5,393 bases of DNA from Methanoregula sp. Lineage in GTDB: Archaea > Halobacteriota > Methanomicrobia > Methanomicrobiales > Methanospirillaceae. A program made the position numbers and the translations under genes. Positions 4,205 to 5,393 of the stretch are shown here, piece after piece. Under the pieces are notes generated by a model. It was not told the origin of the DNA. It saw only the letters and a program-made list of their open reading frames with translations, and did not search any database. Position 1 is the first letter of the stretch. Each line of letters starts with the position of its first letter. Location of the stretch: contig PMKW01000147.1 of the NCBI GenBank assembly GCA_003157895.1, positions 1 through 5,393 on the forward strand, in the 5' to 3' direction.

Positions 4205-5393
4205 ATGACAGCAAAAAAAATTCAGAAACGGTTGTTCGGTACCAACGGTGTCAGGGGTATTGCAGGAAAGGATCTCACACCGGAACTTGTCTTTACTATC
4301 GGCACAGCGCTGGGACATTTAAGAAAGGGGCGCATTGCGGTTGGCCGCGATACCCGGACATCCGGGGAAACACTTGGCAAAGCGCTCAAGGCCGGCCTGC
4401 TTGCCACCGGGTGTGACGTTTATGACTGTGGCATCCTGCCTACACCGGCGCTCCAGTACCTGGTCAGGGACGGGTATGACGGGGGGGCGATGATCACTGC
4501 ATCGCATAACCCCCCGGAGTACAACGGCGTGAAGATCATCGAGCCTGACGGGACGGAGATGGGAGATGAAGAAACCCTCCAGCTGGAAGAACTGATATTT
4601 GGTCCCATCATACCGGTCACTCACTGGGACAAGGTTGGACGGGAGACGCAGGTTCCTGACAGTACAGAACGTTATATTGAAGGAATCCTCCGTCACTTCC
4701 CCGGTTCCCCGGGAAAAGGCATGACCGTTGTTGTGGACCCGGGCTCCGGCCCGGCCTGCATCACCACCCCGAAGATCCTGGAAGGACTTGGCTGCCGGGT
4801 CCTCACGGTCAACGGGGTTATGGACGGCACGTTTCCCGGCAGGCTGCCGGAGCCATCTGCTGAAGGACTCAAAAATCTCGCGGACCTGGTACTCGCCAGC
4901 GGGGCATCCTTTGGCGTTGCCCATGACGGGGATGCCGACCGCGCTGTCTTTGTCGACGAGAATGGGCAGTTCATTGAAGAGAATAAGGAGTTTGCAATTG
5001 TTGTTCAGAACATCTGCCGGCAGAAAAAAGGAGTCATTGTTACACCGGTAAGTTCCGGTCAGGTTGTTGAAGAAGCTGCCCGGCGCGAAGGATGTACCAT
5101 CCAGTACACCCCGGTTGGGAGCATCTACGTTGCCCGAACAATGCGGACACTCATCGGGAACGGGGAGACGGTGATCATTGGCGGGGAAGGAAACGGCGGT
5201 CTCATTTTCCCGGATCACCAGTTCTGTCGTGACGGGGGCATGACAGCAGCCATGATGGTCTCTCTCCTCGCCACCTCAAAGAAAAATTTATCAGCACTAG
5301 CCCGCCAGCTGCCAGAACGCCATATCATCAAAGATAAAATTGCAGCGACAAAGGGTGCAGAAATCCTCGCATCGCTCCCCCTGCAATTTCCCG
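4205..5393 (+). CDS. glmM: Phosphoglucosamine mutase / phosphohexomutase (3' end beyond window)
   Basis: 396 codons are present and the gene runs off the right edge. The family is about 450 residues long, so roughly 50 remain, including the C-terminal phosphate-binding domain. The enzyme belongs to the alpha-D-phosphohexomutase superfamily and moves a phosphate between C6 and C1 of hexose phosphates. Archaeal GlmM makes glucosamine-1-phosphate for UDP-GlcNAc, used in N-glycans and surface polymers. Seen: LFGTNGVRG near the N-terminus (10-18), the catalytic phosphoserine loop TASHNPP with Ser100, the Mg-binding loop DGDADR (241-246) and the sugar-recognition loop GGEGNGG with Glu328. All key residues in the visible three domains are intact. 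The FGTNGVRG and GEGNGG signatures favour GlmM over phosphomannomutase, but mannose or glucose activity cannot be excluded. It lies 22 bases after mobB. A 299-codon open frame on the opposite strand (4319-5218) is a shadow. Confidence 0.9.
   Translation, partial: MTAKKIQKRLFGTNGVRGIAGKDLTPELVFTIGTALGHLRKGRIAVGRDTRTSGETLGKALKAGLLATGCDVYDCGILPTPALQYLVRDGYDGGAMITASHNPPEYNGVKIIEPDGTEMGDEETLQLEELIFGPIIPVTHWDKVGRETQVPDSTERYIEGILRHFPGSPGKGMTVVVDPGSGPACITTPKILEGLGCRVLTVNGVMDGTFPGRLPEPSAEGLKNLADLVLASGASFGVAHDGDADRAVFVDENGQFIEENKEFAIVVQNICRQKKGVIVTPVSSGQVVEEAARREGCTIQYTPVGSIYVARTMRTLIGNGETVIIGGEGNGGLIFPDHQFCRDGGMTAAMMVSLLATSKKNLSALARQLPERHIIKDKIAATKGAEILASLPLQFP

Noticed and set aside
4319..5218. 299-codon open frame on the - strand
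   Set aside because: It lies antisense to glmM, which has all catalytic motifs intact. Long antisense frames are common opposite GC-rich genes.

Overview
The window looks like part of a euryarchaeal chromosome, most likely a methanogen of the Methanomicrobiales (Methanoregula/Methanosphaerula-like). This is inferred from three things. The first gene encodes a protein of the type I recall as DUF5806 from haloarchaea and methanogens. The mobB and glmM products look archaeal. Ribosome-binding sites are GGAGG/AGGTG and TATA-like boxes sit upstream. No database search was possible, so the taxonomy is an inference.

Layout: positions 1 to about 2900 contain no convincing gene. This is a very long gap for a compact archaeal genome. 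By eye, 1000-1520 is strongly AT-rich (several 60-base lines hold only 17-25% G+C), with more mixed composition on both sides. The gap carries many inverted repeats: a terminator-like stem plus T7 at the left edge; nested dyads at 774-843; hairpins at 1132-1162 and 1836-1871; a perfect 14-bp palindromic TATA element at 1984-1997; a nested foldable block at 2055-2142; a decayed direct repeat at 2461-2510; and a 13-bp interrupted stem at 2679-2711 followed by T6. Several small GC-rich hairpins are followed directly by an A6 tract. It could hold unannotated structured RNA, regulatory DNA or the remains of decayed genes. The sequence alone does not decide.

From 2906 to the right edge, three genes run on the + strand as a probable operon. 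The first is a 289-residue protein of unknown function with a conserved N-terminal domain and a disordered Pro/Ser/Asp-rich tail. The second is a short MobB-type GTP-binding protein, overlapping the first by ATGA. The third, 22 bases further on, is an alpha-D-phosphohexomutase, probably phosphoglucosamine mutase (GlmM), cut by the window end. A TATA-like box at 2804-2811 and an AGGTG Shine-Dalgarno element fit one promoter for the set.

Functionally, MobB supports maturation of the molybdopterin guanine dinucleotide cofactor used by Mo/W enzymes such as formylmethanofuran and formate dehydrogenases. GlmM supplies glucosamine-1-phosphate for UDP-GlcNAc and surface glycans. No direct biochemical link between the two is evident. 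The tight coupling of the unknown protein to mobB is the most specific functional hint in the coding part.
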